This document shows positions 63,161 to 64,000 of a stretch of DNA of 64,000 nucleotides, in pieces (within the stretch, counting starts at the first letter, position 1; each line of letters opens with the position of its first letter). Under the pieces are notes generated by a model. It ran no database searches. It saw only the letters and a list, made by a program, of their open reading frames with translations, and was not told the origin of the DNA. Source of the DNA: Plectrocnemia conspersa (taxonomy: Eukaryota; Arthropoda; Insecta; Trichoptera; Polycentropodidae); assembly GCA_009617715.1 (NCBI GenBank), contig VTFK01000029.1, forward strand, positions 682,001-746,000, read 5' to 3'. The position numbers were made by a program, and so were the translations under genes.

Positions 63161-64000
63161 GCAATAGCGGTCAGGCGAATGTACTGTCTCAGTCGTTATC
63201 ACCCGAGGCATCTAACTTCAACGTCAATCTCAACATATCCGGTAGTGTCATCAGTGCTAGTAACAGTGAGTGCGCCCACTACATACGCAAGCAGGTCACC
63301 TCGTCAGAGATCCTGAGAGGTCTGCCTCTCAACAACGAGTACGAGCTCATACCCTTCAACCACTTCACCTTCAGCAGGGTCTACCCGATAGACTTGGGCC
63401 TCGGAAAAAGGGTCGTAGAGAAGCCGATCGGCTTCAAGAGAAAAGACTTATTAGAGGCGTTAGTTAAAGCGTTAGATATTTTAAATAAGAACACGACGAG
63501 TGTGAAAAGTGTCAAATACATGTTGGACGATTTTTTAGAAGGACTTTATAGACTAGAGCCTACGACGGGCACACAATACGAACTGTATTTTAGGACGAAA
63601 GTCGCGAAAAATAATAGTCACCACGGTGGCGAGCATCATGGTTCACCGCAGATAACGAGTGCTTATCACAACCCGAACGGTTATACTAAAGTGACATTGA
63701 TGAGGCCGTTTGCTCCTATTCAGCACATAGGAACCGAGACGCTTCCTGTGGCTAAAGAAAAGGAATTGATCCATATAATTTTGCCACTGTCGGGGAGAAC
63801 TACCACGTTTCAGAGCTTCATGGACAAGTTCGTAAAGATAGGACTGAAGAATGATAGAAGAGTTTTGCTGACGGTGGTGTATTTCGGCGAAGAAGGACTA
63901 TCGGAAGCCAGAGCTATCATGTCTAGAGTGTTGGTGACCAGGAACAGTGGAGGCAGTGCCAACAATTTGCGATTGCTAGCTTTAAACGAGACGTTTTCGA
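63161..64000 (+). CDS. Csgalnact: Chondroitin N-acetylgalactosaminyltransferase, exon 3 (catalytic region, runs off the window)
   Basis: After acceptor GTTTTAG the frame stays open for 279 codons to the window end. Landmarks are ECAHYIRKQVTSSEILRGLP, then EYELIPFNHFTFSRVYPIDL with GLGKRVVEKP, then TKVTLMRPFAPI (about 63688-63723), ELIHIILPLSGRTTTF (about 63763-63810), RVLLTVVYFGEE (about 63859-63894) and LRLLALNETFS at the edge. These are signatures of the CHGN/CSGALNACT family (Pfam PF05679), which adds GalNAc to the linkage tetrasaccharide and to the growing chondroitin chain in the Golgi lumen. N-glycosylation sequons are seen at NIS, NTT, NNS and NET. The metal-binding DxD and the C-terminal part lie beyond 64000, so catalytic competence cannot be judged. 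The sum so far is about 383 residues; vertebrate members are a little over 500. The exon is GC-richer than its surroundings. Confidence 0.93.

Noticed and set aside
63270..63467. 65-codon frame inside exon 3
   Set aside because: Shadow of the CSGALNACT frame, which is open across the whole exon and carries the family motifs.

Overview
The window looks like nuclear DNA of an insect: strongly AT-rich, long introns, (TA)n microsatellites, and decayed insect-type transposons (non-LTR retrotransposons, Tc1/mariner, hAT, pogo-like). I lean towards a beetle or a similar holometabolous insect, but nothing in the sequence fixes the order. There is no sign of bacterial or organelle gene organisation.

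Only one host protein-coding gene can be supported. It lies on the + strand and runs off the right edge. Three exons at 38722-38854, 44618-44794 and 63161->64000 join in the same phase (phase 1 at both junctions, each time rebuilding a Gly codon). They encode a type II Golgi membrane glycosyltransferase of the chondroitin N-acetylgalactosaminyltransferase (CSGALNACT/CHGN) family. Exon 1 gives a short cytosolic tail, a membrane anchor and a Pro-rich stem; exon 2 a Gln/Leu-rich coiled-coil stem; exon 3 the start of the catalytic region. The window ends before the metal-binding DxD motif. Intron 1 is about 5.8 kb and intron 2 about 18.4 kb. Exon 1 is preceded by a good splice acceptor, so an upstream 5' exon and the promoter probably lie within the left 38 kb.

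Region by region: 1-21 kb is AT-rich non-coding DNA with SINE-like fragments, a 152-bp tandem duplication, a (TA)n tract, one unassigned coding-like remnant (16.4-16.85 kb) and several islands of more balanced base composition. From 21.6 to 23.8 kb there are two different decayed non-LTR retrotransposons. From 25 to 31 kb there are hAT-like traces, another balanced-composition island and a clean 536-bp TIR element flanked by TA. From 33.1 to 34.8 kb lies a third non-LTR element. From 34.98 to 35.91 kb a repeat/hairpin block sits between two (TA)n tracts. Intron 1 holds a second copy of the 22-23.8 kb retroelement carrying a mariner-type transposase fragment, and a duplicated sequence motif just before exon 2. 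Intron 2 holds a hAT element inserted into a Tc1-like transposase with its 8-bp target duplication intact, a diverged tandem repeat of about 315 bp, a pogo-like MITE, a tRNA-derived SINE head and a hAT/SCAND3-type remnant.

The islands of more balanced composition recur every few kilobases through the intergenic and intronic DNA. They contain no convincing gene and are the best candidates for cis-regulatory elements; this is inference from composition and motif content only. I found no convincing new multi-gene system. The most interesting items are the hAT-in-Tc1 nest, the 536-bp TIR element, the hairpin block at 35.1-35.9 kb, the duplicated intronic motif near 44 kb and the 19-bp perfect hairpin at 62.37 kb.
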